In this document: positions 9,296-17,363 of the stretch, in pieces
Layout of the letters: every line of letters starts with the position of its first letter
Numbering within the stretch: position 1 is the stretch's first letter
Assembly (NCBI GenBank): GCA_965220045.1
Contig: OZ244803.1
Coordinates: forward strand, 1,860,001 to 1,924,000
Direction: 5' to 3'
Source of the DNA: VXOZ01 sp965220045
GTDB lineage: Bacteria; Chloroflexota; UBA11872; VXOZ01
Length of the DNA stretch: 64,000 bases
Made by a program: the position numbers and the translations under genes
The notes under the pieces: generated by a model
What the model was told of the DNA's origin: nothing
What the model saw: only the letters and a program-made list of their open reading frames with translations
The model's database searches: none

Positions 9296-10246
9296 ATGAC
9301 CACTACTGAGACGCCGCCACTGTGGCAAGACTGCAGCCAATTCCTTGACTATTGCGGCTACCTCAACCGTTCGCCGCAGACGGTCCGCACGTACAAACAG
9401 ATGCTGACCGATCTTGTGGCGTACTGTGCCAAGACGAACCGCCCTGTGGAGCGTGTTGAGGACCTTACGCTTCCTGTCATCACGGCGTTCTTGGCATGGA
9501 AGCGCACGCACACAAGCGCATCGACCCTGGCGAAGTACGCGTCATGCGTGCGCAGCATGCTGCGCTATTTCAGCCTGCACGAGGACCGTGACGTCATTGC
9601 CTATGACAAGGTGCAACTCCCCAAACTGCAACGGCACGCCCCGCGCAATGTGCCTACGGCGGAAGATATTGTGCATCTCTTTCGTTCTATTCCACAGGAC
9701 ACACCCCAGGGCAGGCGCGATCGCGCGCTCGTCATGCTCTTCTTCTCTACCGGTCTGCGCTTGGCCGAACTCTGCGCGCTCGACCGATCCGATCTGCCGC
9801 TAGAGCGCCTCGGCACGGACCAACTCTTGCAGATCATCATTCGGGGCAAGGGTGACAAAGACCGGCCGGTTTTCCTGCAGCAAGGAGCCCAATTGGCGGT
9901 GCGCGAGTACCTGGCGACCCGCGAGGATGAGTTTTCACCGCTCTTTATCCGCTACCGTCCCGGCAAGACGGCAGAAGACGACGCAGAGGATAGGGAAAAG
10001 AGACTCTCACCGCGCATGGTGCGCAAGATCATCACGCAGCACGCCCGCCGCTCCGGCGTGGGCCACTTGGCGCCTCACGCGCTGCGGCACGGTTTCGCCG
10101 TGGACCTTCTGCGCAACGACGTAAACCTGCGTGTCATACAGGAATTGCTCGGGCACTCCAGCCTTTCCACGACGCAGATTTATACCCATCTCGTGAACCG
10201 CGCACTGGCTGACGCCGTGCGGCATCGGGCTGATCCCGTCGGATAA
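9296..10246 (+). CDS. Tyrosine recombinase (XerC/XerD-like integrase)
   Basis: A 316-residue site-specific recombinase. Residues 8-100 form the SAM-like core-binding domain and residues 115-310 the catalytic domain. The catalytic set is complete: Arg155 (STGLRLAEL), Lys185 (GKGDKDRP), His261 and Arg264 (HALRHGF), His287 (LGHSSL) and the nucleophile Tyr296 (IYTH). Length and architecture fit chromosomal Xer recombinases as well as phage-like integrases. No phage genes, attachment-site repeats or tRNA target lie next to it, so a housekeeping Xer role in chromosome dimer resolution is the simplest reading. I could not recognise a dif site in the flanks. Confidence 0.88.
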   Translation: MTTTETPPLWQDCSQFLDYCGYLNRSPQTVRTYKQMLTDLVAYCAKTNRPVERVEDLTLPVITAFLAWKRTHTSASTLAKYASCVRSMLRYFSLHEDRDVIAYDKVQLPKLQRHAPRNVPTAEDIVHLFRSIPQDTPQGRRDRALVMLFFSTGLRLAELCALDRSDLPLERLGTDQLLQIIIRGKGDKDRPVFLQQGAQLAVREYLATREDEFSPLFIRYRPGKTAEDDAEDREKRLSPRMVRKIITQHARRSGVGHLAPHALRHGFAVDLLRNDVNLRVIQELLGHSSLSTTQIYTHLVNRALADAVRHRADPVG

Positions 10247-10366
10247 TCTGCCCCCGTGCAAGGGCCCAGTACGTCAATTGAGACCGGCGCACTTAGTCTA
10301 CTCTTAGGCTAACGCGGTAGGGTATCCAGCAATAGACCGTATTCTACTTAACACGGGAGGTAGGCA

Positions 10367-11374
10367 ATGGACGTGCGAGAATTGGCCAATGCAGGCAAGA
10401 ATGGCGCCGGTCAGGATACCAGCTTACGCGATTACATTCTCGAGGAGTTCATAGAAGACTACCAGGAGGGTGAGATTAACCGGCGGGAAGCGCTGCAGCG
10501 CATTGCCGGGATCACCGGCAGCGTTGCCATTGCCAGCAGCATCCTGGCGGCTTGCGGGGCTTCCGAAGAACAGGAAACGTCCGAGCAAACAGCTACGGAA
10601 TCCGCCGCCACGCAAACTTCTCCAACCGCTGAAATGGCAGCTTCGGAAGAACTGCCGCCAGGCGTCACCGTATCGCCGGACGATCCTCGTATCGAGGCAA
10701 GCGCGGTGGAGATCGCGGTAGGAGACGTGACGCTGCTCGGGTATCTCGCCAGGCCGGCTGGCGACGGCCCCTTTCCCGGCGTGCTGGTGTGCCATGAAAA
10801 CCGCGGGTTGAATGAGCACATCAGGGACGTGGCGCGGCGCTTCGGCAGGGACGGCTACGTGGCGCTCGCGCTCGACATGCTCTCACGTCAGGGTGGCACC
10901 GATGCGGCAGGCGGCGCTTCAAGTGCGCCGGGCCTGCTCAGCAACATCCCTCCACAGCAGTTCGTCGATGACTTCAAGGCAGGCCTCCAACACCTTGAGT
11001 CACTGCCGCCCGTGGCCGGGGGTCGCATCGGCATGACGGGTTTCTGCTTTGGCGGCGGCGTGACCTGGCGCTGCGCCACACAGATCCCAGAGCTAAAGGC
11101 AGCCGTGCCATTCTACGGCCCAAACCCGCCTTTGGAAGACGTACCGAACATTCAGGCCGCGGTCCTCGCCATTTACGCCGAACAAGACCGGCGCATAAAT
11201 GCCGGTATCGAAGCGATCGAGTCCGCTATGCAGGAGCACAACAAGACCTTCCAGAAGATTGTCTACCCCAACGCCAACCACGCCTTCCACAACGACACCA
11301 GCTCGCGCTACCATGCCGAGTCCGCCACAGACGCTTGGAAGCAAATGCTGTCCTGGTTCGCCGAGCACATGTAG
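10367..11374 (+). CDS. Secreted dienelactone hydrolase family protein
   Basis: A 335-residue alpha/beta hydrolase with an unusual leader: about 38 hydrophilic residues, then a twin-Arg motif and hydrophobic stretch ending in LAACG (residues 39-64), which suggests Tat export and a lipid anchor at Cys63. A low-complexity Glu/Thr/Ala linker follows. The hydrolase domain carries the family triad: nucleophile Cys in GFCFGGG, Asp in AEQDRRI and His in ANHAFHND. Cys as nucleophile is typical of dienelactone hydrolase rather than Ser esterases. It would act outside the cytoplasmic membrane on lactones or esters; the substrate is unknown. A GGGAGGT site precedes the ATG. Confidence 0.87.
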   Translation: MDVRELANAGKNGAGQDTSLRDYILEEFIEDYQEGEINRREALQRIAGITGSVAIASSILAACGASEEQETSEQTATESAATQTSPTAEMAASEELPPGVTVSPDDPRIEASAVEIAVGDVTLLGYLARPAGDGPFPGVLVCHENRGLNEHIRDVARRFGRDGYVALALDMLSRQGGTDAAGGASSAPGLLSNIPPQQFVDDFKAGLQHLESLPPVAGGRIGMTGFCFGGGVTWRCATQIPELKAAVPFYGPNPPLEDVPNIQAAVLAIYAEQDRRINAGIEAIESAMQEHNKTFQKIVYPNANHAFHNDTSSRYHAESATDAWKQMLSWFAEHM

Positions 11375-11454
11375 GGACATCGCCTGGTGGAGGGTCTGCG
11401 GCGAAGCACTAGTGTAGCTGCCAAGACTTCGGGCTGAACTACGGAACAAAGTGA

Positions 11455-11478
11455 GAGCCGCCCCAATAGGGGCGGCTC
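11455..11478. terminator. Bidirectional hairpin between convergent genes
   Basis: A perfect 10-bp inverted repeat (GAGCCGCCCC / GGGGCGGCTC) with a 4-base AATA loop lies between the stop codons of the convergent hydrolase and solute-binding protein genes. The T-run is poor on both sides. Position and strength still favour a shared terminator. Confidence 0.6.
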
Positions 11479-11537
11479 CTCTATGATCTAGCTCTAACTC
11501 GGTGCAAGACCGAGTGTGGATGAACGCTTGGCTCCGT

Positions 11538-12968
11538 TTACTTGGCTGCCTCTTCCGCCAAGATATTCTCCAGAATCGGCTTGACGTTCTTCAGGCCATC
11601 GGCCGGGGCCACCGTGCCGGCGATCATGTCGCTCCAGAGCGGCCTGACCGCTTCTTCGAGCATCCGCGGCCATGCCGAGGTAACGAGCACGGGATCACCG
11701 CCGTTGCCACCGAGCGGGAGCGAATCGATAAAGGCATCCACGCGCACACCCGGTCGCTCTTCATACAGATCGCGCAGGAACTTCTCCGCGCCTTCGAGCC
11801 GTGCCGGGATGTTGCTGGTAAGCAACGCCCACCGGTCTTCGGGAATGTGGAACTTGACAAACTCCCAGGCCACGTCGGTCGCCTTGGACTGGGTGCCAAC
11901 CCCATAGCCCCAAATCTTGAATTCGGGCAGTGAGACCGCCGCCTTCGGGAAGGGTGTGAACGCCCAATCGATGTCAGTCGTGTCGCGGTAGCCGCCAAGC
12001 TGCCAGGATCCCATCTTGATCACGCCGGTCTTGCCCAGCGTGAAATGAGTGAAACCACGCTGCGGCTCGCCCAGATTCTCGTTGGCCTGATCGCGCGAGG
12101 GCCAAGACCTATCCTGGAGCTGCAACGCAATGTAGGATTCGTACGCCTCGATCACTTCCGGTGAATCGCAGGTAATCGACTGGAAGTCATCCGAAATCCA
12201 GGCGCCATCCCAGAGCATGGGCGTATTGGGATAGTAGTTGATGCCGACCCGATCCAGGCCGTACTGGGTATACTTTCCGCCTGATTCCTTGGTGAGTTGC
12301 TGCATCGTGTCGCGAAACTCATCCCAGGTCCAGGAGTTATCCCAATCCTCCGAAGGCTCATCCACACCGGCGTCGGTAAAGAGCTGCCGGTTGTAGAGCA
12401 GCGCAATCGCCTCACCGTGATGGTACGTGGTCAGGCCGTAAACCTTGCCCTCGAACGAAGAGAACGTGGTGCGGCCGTCTCTGGCGAACTGCGTCATGTC
12501 GTAATTGTCGCGCTTGATGAGGTCATCGAGCGGCTGCACGAGACCGTTGCGCACGTACAACGGCGGCGCAAGGCACATAAAGCAATCGACCAAGACACCG
12601 CCGGCCAACATGGTCGTCAACTCGATGCCCTGACCTACCAGGCTGCCCGGTGCGACGACGAGCTCCACGGTCGCGCCCGGATTGGCCTCTGCAAACGGGT
12701 TCAGCATCACGCTCTCCACGTTACCCAGGTCTCGCTCCGAGAACCAGGAGTAGTAGCGGATAGTCACTTCCTCAGTTGCAGGAGCCTCTTCCGCCTGCTT
12801 CTCCTCCGCCATCTCCTCCTTGGCCTCTGCTTCACCGGCAGGCGCCATGGTGGCCGTGCCGCAGGCCGCCAGGATGGTTACGCCCAACCCGCCAATGCCG
12901 ACACCGGCCAGCAGGTTGCGACGCGTTAGTCCGTTCAACCGTTCTTCTTTTTCAGCACGCATCTCCAT
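11538..12968 (-). CDS. ABC transporter extracellular solute-binding protein (family 1-like), Tat lipoprotein
   Basis: A 476-residue periplasmic-binding-protein-like lipoprotein. The leader has twin Arg at 16-17, a hydrophobic stretch and the lipobox ILAACG with Cys36, followed by a Glu/Ala-rich linker. The mature part has the family-1 SBP pattern: a PFAEANPGATVELV strand, a Gly-rich hinge, YNRQLFTDAG and DNSWTWDEFRD. Family members capture sugars, glycerol phosphate or polyols and deliver them to an ABC permease. No permease or ATPase gene is adjacent. An AGGAGG site precedes the ATG. Confidence 0.88.
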   Translation of the reverse strand: MEMRAEKEERLNGLTRRNLLAGVGIGGLGVTILAACGTATMAPAGEAEAKEEMAEEKQAEEAPATEEVTIRYYSWFSERDLGNVESVMLNPFAEANPGATVELVVAPGSLVGQGIELTTMLAGGVLVDCFMCLAPPLYVRNGLVQPLDDLIKRDNYDMTQFARDGRTTFSSFEGKVYGLTTYHHGEAIALLYNRQLFTDAGVDEPSEDWDNSWTWDEFRDTMQQLTKESGGKYTQYGLDRVGINYYPNTPMLWDGAWISDDFQSITCDSPEVIEAYESYIALQLQDRSWPSRDQANENLGEPQRGFTHFTLGKTGVIKMGSWQLGGYRDTTDIDWAFTPFPKAAVSLPEFKIWGYGVGTQSKATDVAWEFVKFHIPEDRWALLTSNIPARLEGAEKFLRDLYEERPGVRVDAFIDSLPLGGNGGDPVLVTSAWPRMLEEAVRPLWSDMIAGTVAPADGLKNVKPILENILAEEAAK

Positions 12969-13263
12969 GTCCTCCTGTGGGAGCAGGTAGAATCTGCTCG
13001 TAGTTTAGAGCCCACTCTTGGCCCCTACTGGCTTTACTGTAATTCGCACTTGACACGTAGTCAAGCAAGATTAACTACTCTGAATCCATGCACGGCCAAG
13101 AGCCACGATCCGTAATTCCGCGACAGCCGGCTTCATGGAAAGCAGGCAGTGCTTATAGCCAAAAAAGGCTGGGCTTTCATCGGATGAGAAGAAAATCGGA
13201 GAAAAGCAAGTGCCAGAATCGCGATTGCAGGGCGCGGCTTGCGAGAATCTTGCCCCGATCAGC

Positions 13264-14052
13264 TCAGCCGGTATCCACCTGCTCGTGCATCGCGATCATG
13301 AGACCGGCGAGAGAAATTATGTCGAGCACATTGTGGTGAAAGACCCCTTCAAGGCCGGCAAGATCTCCGGTCTCCAGGTATTCAAAGTACATGCCCGGCA
13401 CTTCAGCCGAAGGCACGTCGTCTTGCCGCTTGAATTCGAGAATGTGCTCCTCAAGAGTCTGCAGGCGGCAATTGGGGAGCCGCCGTTGCCAGAGGCGCCG
13501 CGCGCCGTAGAGCAAATCGCAATGCAGGACATCGCTCACGTCCAGCTTGATGTCGTGGGCCTTCATGCGGGTCCGCAGCAGCGGCAGGTCGAAACTCACG
13601 CCGTTGAACGTGGTCATCGTCGGCCATTGGGGGAGGGAATCTGCAACCGCGTGCAGCATGGCGGGCTCTTCATCCGGACTGCGAATGAAGTGCTGCCGCA
13701 CCACAAACGCATCGTCCTCCAGGTACCCCAGTCCCACCAGGAATACGTACGTATCAGGCCCACCCAGACCGGTCGTCTCCGTGTCCCAGAACACCATCCG
13801 CCGCACGTCCGGTGGGCTGCTGTCCTCGGCCCTTTTCTTGGTTTGCTGTCTCTTTGACTCACTCGTTACAGTAGAGTCAGCCTTGCCACGCCGGTAGGTA
13901 CGGGGCTTGCGCGCCCCCGTCGTACGTGTTACCTGCACCGCGTCAATCGACAGGAGTTTGCGGAGCACGTGACACCCATGTTGGAACTCGAGCGGATACA
14001 CCTCGCGACTTAGTGAGTGCACGCCGCGGGCTGACTCGTGCATTTGCCACAT
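13264..14052 (-). CDS. YprB-type RNase H-like 3'-5' exonuclease domain protein
   Basis: A 262-residue protein whose C-terminal ~170 residues form a DEDDh-type exonuclease fold: Asp and Glu in DTETTG, Asp in FNGVSFDLPLL, then His and Asp in HHNVLDIISLAGLM. This arrangement is that of the YprB ribonuclease-H-like family. The N-terminal part (REVYPLEFQHG) matches the segment that precedes the domain in that family. Between them lies a basic Lys/Arg-rich stretch (about residues 45-80) that could contact nucleic acid. Expected to act on single-stranded nucleic acid in the cytoplasm. It neighbours toxin-antitoxin genes but nothing ties them together. Confidence 0.8.
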   Translation of the reverse strand: MWQMHESARGVHSLSREVYPLEFQHGCHVLRKLLSIDAVQVTRTTGARKPRTYRRGKADSTVTSESKRQQTKKRAEDSSPPDVRRMVFWDTETTGLGGPDTYVFLVGLGYLEDDAFVVRQHFIRSPDEEPAMLHAVADSLPQWPTMTTFNGVSFDLPLLRTRMKAHDIKLDVSDVLHCDLLYGARRLWQRRLPNCRLQTLEEHILEFKRQDDVPSAEVPGMYFEYLETGDLAGLEGVFHHNVLDIISLAGLMIAMHEQVDTG

Positions 14053-14174
14053 GTGGCCCTATCCTATTGCTCTCAACTAGAATTCGGCGGCAAGAATCTC
14101 ACTTTGACAACACGGGCGTACAGACAGAGCATCCTGCCTGAGAAAGACGAGGGGCCAGGAAGAATCATTTCCTT

Positions 14175-14432
14175 CTACTTACGATACACGCTTCCTCGCG
14201 GCAATACGCGGATTATCAAAAGTGTGGCGCTCACAGGGTCCAGGGTGAAGCGTACACGCCAAGTGCCTACCCGAAGCCGCCATTGATCATCATATTCGCG
14301 CAAGCGTCTTATATCACCTTGCTCTGATTCTGCAAGCCGCTCCAATGCACGGACCACACGGTGCGCTACCGATGCATCGAGTTTGCGTAGATCACGGCGC
14401 GCACGTTCCGACCAGACAATGCGCCAGGTCAT
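14175..14432 (-). CDS. RelE/ParE-family toxin
   Basis: An 85-residue basic protein with the RelE/ParE signature: start MTWRIVWSERARRDLRKLD, a helical hairpin, the central strand WRLRVGTWRVRF and a C-terminal VLPRGSVYRK. RelE-type members cut mRNA in the ribosome and ParE-type members target gyrase. The Arg-rich strands and basic C-terminus favour a RelE-like ribonuclease (inference). Its ATG overlaps the antitoxin stop by 4 bp (ATGA), the usual coupling, and the antitoxin is upstream. Confidence 0.88.
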   Translation of the reverse strand: MTWRIVWSERARRDLRKLDASVAHRVVRALERLAESEQGDIRRLREYDDQWRLRVGTWRVRFTLDPVSATLLIIRVLPRGSVYRK

Positions 14433-14698
14433 GCAAGATCAAGCTCGCGCTTAAGTTCCTCATGGCCGACCGTACGGCCCGACCGAATACTTGCCAGCCC
14501 TTCTCTAATAGCGATCGCCTCTTCAGTTGTCTCCGGCTCATCGTCAATTCTTGCCGCCATAAGGTGACGATAGAGGGAAGAACTACCGACCTGCTGTAAG
14601 TATTCCAAGAAGCGTTCAGCCGCGCGTAGTTCACTGGCGGGCAAATCGTCTACTAAGCGATGCAAACGCTCCTTTTCACTTGTGCTCACGCGTCTCAC
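14429..14698 (-). CDS. Antitoxin partner of the RelE-like toxin
   Basis: An 89-residue acidic protein directly upstream of and overlapping the RelE-like gene. The N-terminal helix segment (RLHRLVDDLPASELRAAERF) is common in small antitoxins paired with RelE-type toxins. The C-terminal part (TTEEAIAIREGLASIRSG) is acidic and probably disordered until it wraps the toxin. No ribbon-helix-helix or HTH motif is obvious, so how it might autoregulate is unclear. Confidence 0.82.
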   Translation of the reverse strand: MRRVSTSEKERLHRLVDDLPASELRAAERFLEYLQQVGSSSLYRHLMAARIDDEPETTEEAIAIREGLASIRSGRTVGHEELKRELDLA

Positions 14699-14785
14699 CT
14701 TCCTGTTGGGTCTCTATGCATACTCTATCACTTTGCAGTAACGGCACTCAGTTGGCTCAACACTTCCAAACGTAGAGGATTCAGA

Positions 14786-14884
14786 AATTCTTGGACAATA
14801 GTCTGTTTCCGACATAGTCACCCGCGCAGTAGCACCGGTGCTAAGGGATGTAGTTTCGTGTTGGGGATAGGTACGGATTAGCCT
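14786..14884 (-). pseudogene. Decayed 5S rRNA copy
   Basis: About 100 bp align along their length, with few gaps, to the intact 5S gene at 16106-16227 in the same orientation. Shared blocks include GTGCT-AGGGA, CGTGTT-GGGAT and GCAGTA. Many substitutions break the helices, and the 5' end of the 5S (right side here) is missing, so it should not give a working rRNA. Confidence 0.72.
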
Positions 14885-14918
14885 CTTTCAACCGTCCCTG
14901 CATCTTTACCTCGACGGC

Positions 14919-15110
14919 TTAGGATGATGCTTGCGGTTCAGGAAAGGGTACGCTCTCCTCCCGCATGCCTTCCAGGTGAAACGCGATTGCCTCTTGGATG
15001 TGTCTTGTGACTTCCTCTCGCGTCGCACCGGTAGCCACACACCCGGGCAGATCCGGCACGTATGCGGAGTAATTCTGCGGAGTCTTTTCAATCACGACCG
15101 TGTACATCAT
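14919..15110 (-). CDS. hicB: HicB-family antitoxin
   Basis: A 63-residue protein with the partial RNase H-like HicB fold: MMYTVVIEKTPQNYSAYVPD, LPGCVATGATREEVTRHIQE, then AIAFHLEGMRE. The ATG at 15110 is chosen because it overlaps the HicA stop in an ATGA junction and is followed at once by the first HicB strand. HicB neutralises HicA. This short form lacks a clear C-terminal DNA-binding domain, so autoregulation is uncertain. Confidence 0.86.
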   Translation of the reverse strand: MMYTVVIEKTPQNYSAYVPDLPGCVATGATREEVTRHIQEAIAFHLEGMREESVPFPEPQASS

Positions 15111-15322
15111 CGCTCGCCTTGCCTGCACAGTCCTGCTTTATTCAGGATACTGTTCCACGTCCCGGCCGCCAAGTCATCACCGAGACGCCCGGCTCTCGAT
15201 TCCAGCCCCTTCTTCACAGGGTGCTTGTACTGCCGGTGGCTTCCCCTCGTCCGAGCCAACACCCAGCCGTCATTCTCTATGATTCTGACGGCCTCGTGGA
15301 CTTTCAGCACTGTCGGACTCAA
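15107..15322 (-). CDS. hicA: HicA-family mRNA interferase toxin
   Basis: A 71-residue dsRBD-like protein with the HicA pattern: KVHEAVRIIENDGWVLAR, the catalytic-His motif TRGSHRQYKHP, and a C-terminal AGTWNSILNKAGL. HicA toxins bind and cleave mRNA, and the conserved His is present. The segment between the two motifs (GLESRAGRLGDDLA) departs from the usual VTVPHH-type strand, so some loss of activity is possible. First gene of the pair, overlapping hicB by 4 bp. Confidence 0.85.
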   Translation of the reverse strand: MSPTVLKVHEAVRIIENDGWVLARTRGSHRQYKHPVKKGLESRAGRLGDDLAAGTWNSILNKAGLCRQGER

Positions 15323-15360
15323 ATGGCAAACGGCTTTTTGCTTCTAGCAAGAAAGTAATC

Positions 15361-15882
15361 CTAGATTGCCTCGTACGTCTTGCGGCTGCCCTTGCCGGCC
15401 AAGCGCAGGCGGCGCTGCTTGACAAGGTAATCGATGGCGGCTTTCGCTGCAGGTTCGCCGTGGCGGCGGAACTTGCCGCTGATCTTGCTGAGTGTGCGGG
15501 GACGCTCACAATAGGCCCAGATCTCTTCCGCGAGTATTTCGTGCGTGGCCGGTAGCGGCAGGAGCGGTTGTACGAGGGTATGGCCGGGATTGGCGTCGGC
15601 GTGTTCGCCGGGGGTGAATTCCAGGCGACCGGCTGCAGACTGCTCTTGCAGGAAGTGCTGGAGCCTCTTGCGCAGCACGCCTCCTGCGCCGGAAGAGCCG
15701 TAGCCATGGATGACGTTCAGTCTCGCCGGTGGGGCACCGGCGGCGCGTTGGATTGCCTGGTTGTAGAAGGCGATGAATTCCGCCAGGGCCTCGTTCCAGG
15801 TCTTCTCGTGGAGGTCCAGATTCTGTTCGGACACAACGTGATTGGAGATCATCGATCGGCTTGCATTCTCGTAGCACAACAC
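15361..15882 (-). CDS. Smr-domain protein with C-terminal winged-helix-like region
   Basis: A 173-residue protein. Residues about 20-85 match the Smr (MutS2 C-terminal) domain: LDLHEKTWNEALAEFIAFY with the LDLH motif, then VIHGYGSSGAGG in place of the usual IHGKGTG loop, and LRKRLQHFLQ. Smr domains are nucleases that nick DNA or cut mRNA. The C-terminal ~60 residues (WAYCERPRTLSKISGKF to the end) look like a small winged helix. The stand-alone Smr plus winged-helix arrangement suggests nucleic-acid processing, possibly ribosome-linked mRNA cleavage (inference). Start uncertain; a later Met is possible. Confidence 0.75.
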   Translation of the reverse strand: MLCYENASRSMISNHVVSEQNLDLHEKTWNEALAEFIAFYNQAIQRAAGAPPARLNVIHGYGSSGAGGVLRKRLQHFLQEQSAAGRLEFTPGEHADANPGHTLVQPLLPLPATHEILAEEIWAYCERPRTLSKISGKFRRHGEPAAKAAIDYLVKQRRLRLAGKGSRKTYEAI

Positions 15883-15905
15883 TCTTGAATTTAGGACACT
15901 TGGGG

Positions 15906-15957
15906 ATTTCCCCTCACCCTAGCCCTCTCCCCAAGGAGAGGGAACCGGAGGAACGCC
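15906..15957. repeat. REP/MITE-like repeat
   Basis: Contains the CCTCACCCTAGCCCTCTCCC pattern followed by AAGGAGAGGG, an inverted-repeat element type that is scattered through many bacterial genomes. It lies between the Smr gene and the 5S rRNA. Confidence 0.5.
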
Positions 15958-16105
15958 GGGATAGCGTGATGGCCCGTTCGGTCCTTTGCGCGGTGGAGGC
16001 ACAATCCACTGTTGGGGTTGTCCAAGACACCAAGAATGCGACCGGCTGAGACCGCGAGAAGGAGTCACCTAACGTAGTGTCTCGCACGCTCCGGAAAAAC
16101 AAAAA

Positions 16106-16227
16106 TCCTTGGGCAACGGCCTATTTTCCCACACAGTCGCCCGTGCAGTATCGTCGGTGCTGAGGGACTTAACTACCGTGTTCGGGATGGGAACGGGTGT
16201 ACCCCCCTCGCCTTGCCACCCAAGGAA
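16106..16227 (-). rRNA. rrf: 5S ribosomal RNA
   Basis: About 122 nt on the minus strand. The ends TCCTTGGG and CCCAAGGA pair as the terminal helix. Internal conserved 5S blocks are present (CCCATCCCGAAC, AGCACC, and the TACTGC region). It lies about 160 bp downstream of the 23S gene in the same direction. A T-rich stretch (16092-16105, read on the minus strand) follows its 3' end and may help termination. Confidence 0.95.
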
Positions 16228-16525
16228 TTTCTGACAGGGTTATGAAGTGCCGCCGCGGGATAGACTGCTCATGCCGCATACGGGGCATAGCAATCACTGC
16301 GGCGCACTGATGTGAAAGTGCACTGGTGAAACATGCGCAAAATCGAACAAGGAATGCAGAACTCCAAATTTGCCAATTAGAAGCGCGGCTAAGTCCTCGA
16401 CCATTAGTACCGCTCGGCTGAACGCGTTACCGCGCTTACACCTGCGGCCTATCAACCAGATAATCTCTCTGGGGTCTTACCTCTCGCCGCAATGCAGCGA
16501 GAGTGGGGAACCTAATCTTGAGGCT

Positions 16526-16558
<33 letters not shown>

Positions 16559-16616
16559 ATTCCGCACGTAGCTACCCAGCTATGCCTCTGGCGAGACAAC
16601 TGGTACACCAGCGGTG

Positions 16617-16648
<32 letters not shown>

Positions 16649-16676
16649 CTCCTCGCAAGTTCCCTGCGCCTGCGGA

Positions 16677-16723
<47 letters not shown>

Positions 16724-16726
16724 GCG

Positions 16727-16761
<35 letters not shown>

Positions 16762-16837
16762 GCTCCAGCCCCAGGATGCGCTGAGCCGACATCGAGGTGC
16801 CAAGCCTCCCCGTCGCTATGAACGCTTGGGGGAGATA

Positions 16838-16868
<31 letters not shown>

Positions 16869-17030
16869 ATAATCCACGGCCCTTCCACTCGGAACCGTAG
16901 GGTCACTAAGCCCGACTTTCGTCCCTGCTCGACGTGTATGTCTCGCAGTCAAGCTCCCTTGTGCCTTTACACGCTAAGGCTGATTTCCATCCAGCCTGAG
17001 GGAACCTTTGGGCGCCTCCGTTATCTTTTG

Positions 17031-17066
<36 letters not shown>

Positions 17067-17324
17067 CTGTCCCCCTCCCGGATCACGGCAAGGGGTTAGA
17101 ATAAGGATCGTAGAAGGGTGGTATTTCACCGTTGCCTCCCCAATCCCCAAGAGGAAAGGTTCATAGGCTCCCACCTATCCTACGCATCGACGGCCCCGAT
17201 CCAATGCCAAGGTGCAGTAAAGCTCCACGGGGTCTTTTTGTCCTTCCGCAGGTAACCAGCATCTTCACTGGTACTTCAATTTCGCCGGGTCCCCTGCTGA
17301 GACAGTGCCCAACTCGTTACGCCA

Positions 17325-17363
<39 letters not shown>

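Noticed and set aside
9296..10246. Prophage or integrative element driven by the tyrosine recombinase
   Set aside because: No phage or conjugation genes, no flanking direct repeats or tRNA target seen. A Xer-like role is simpler.
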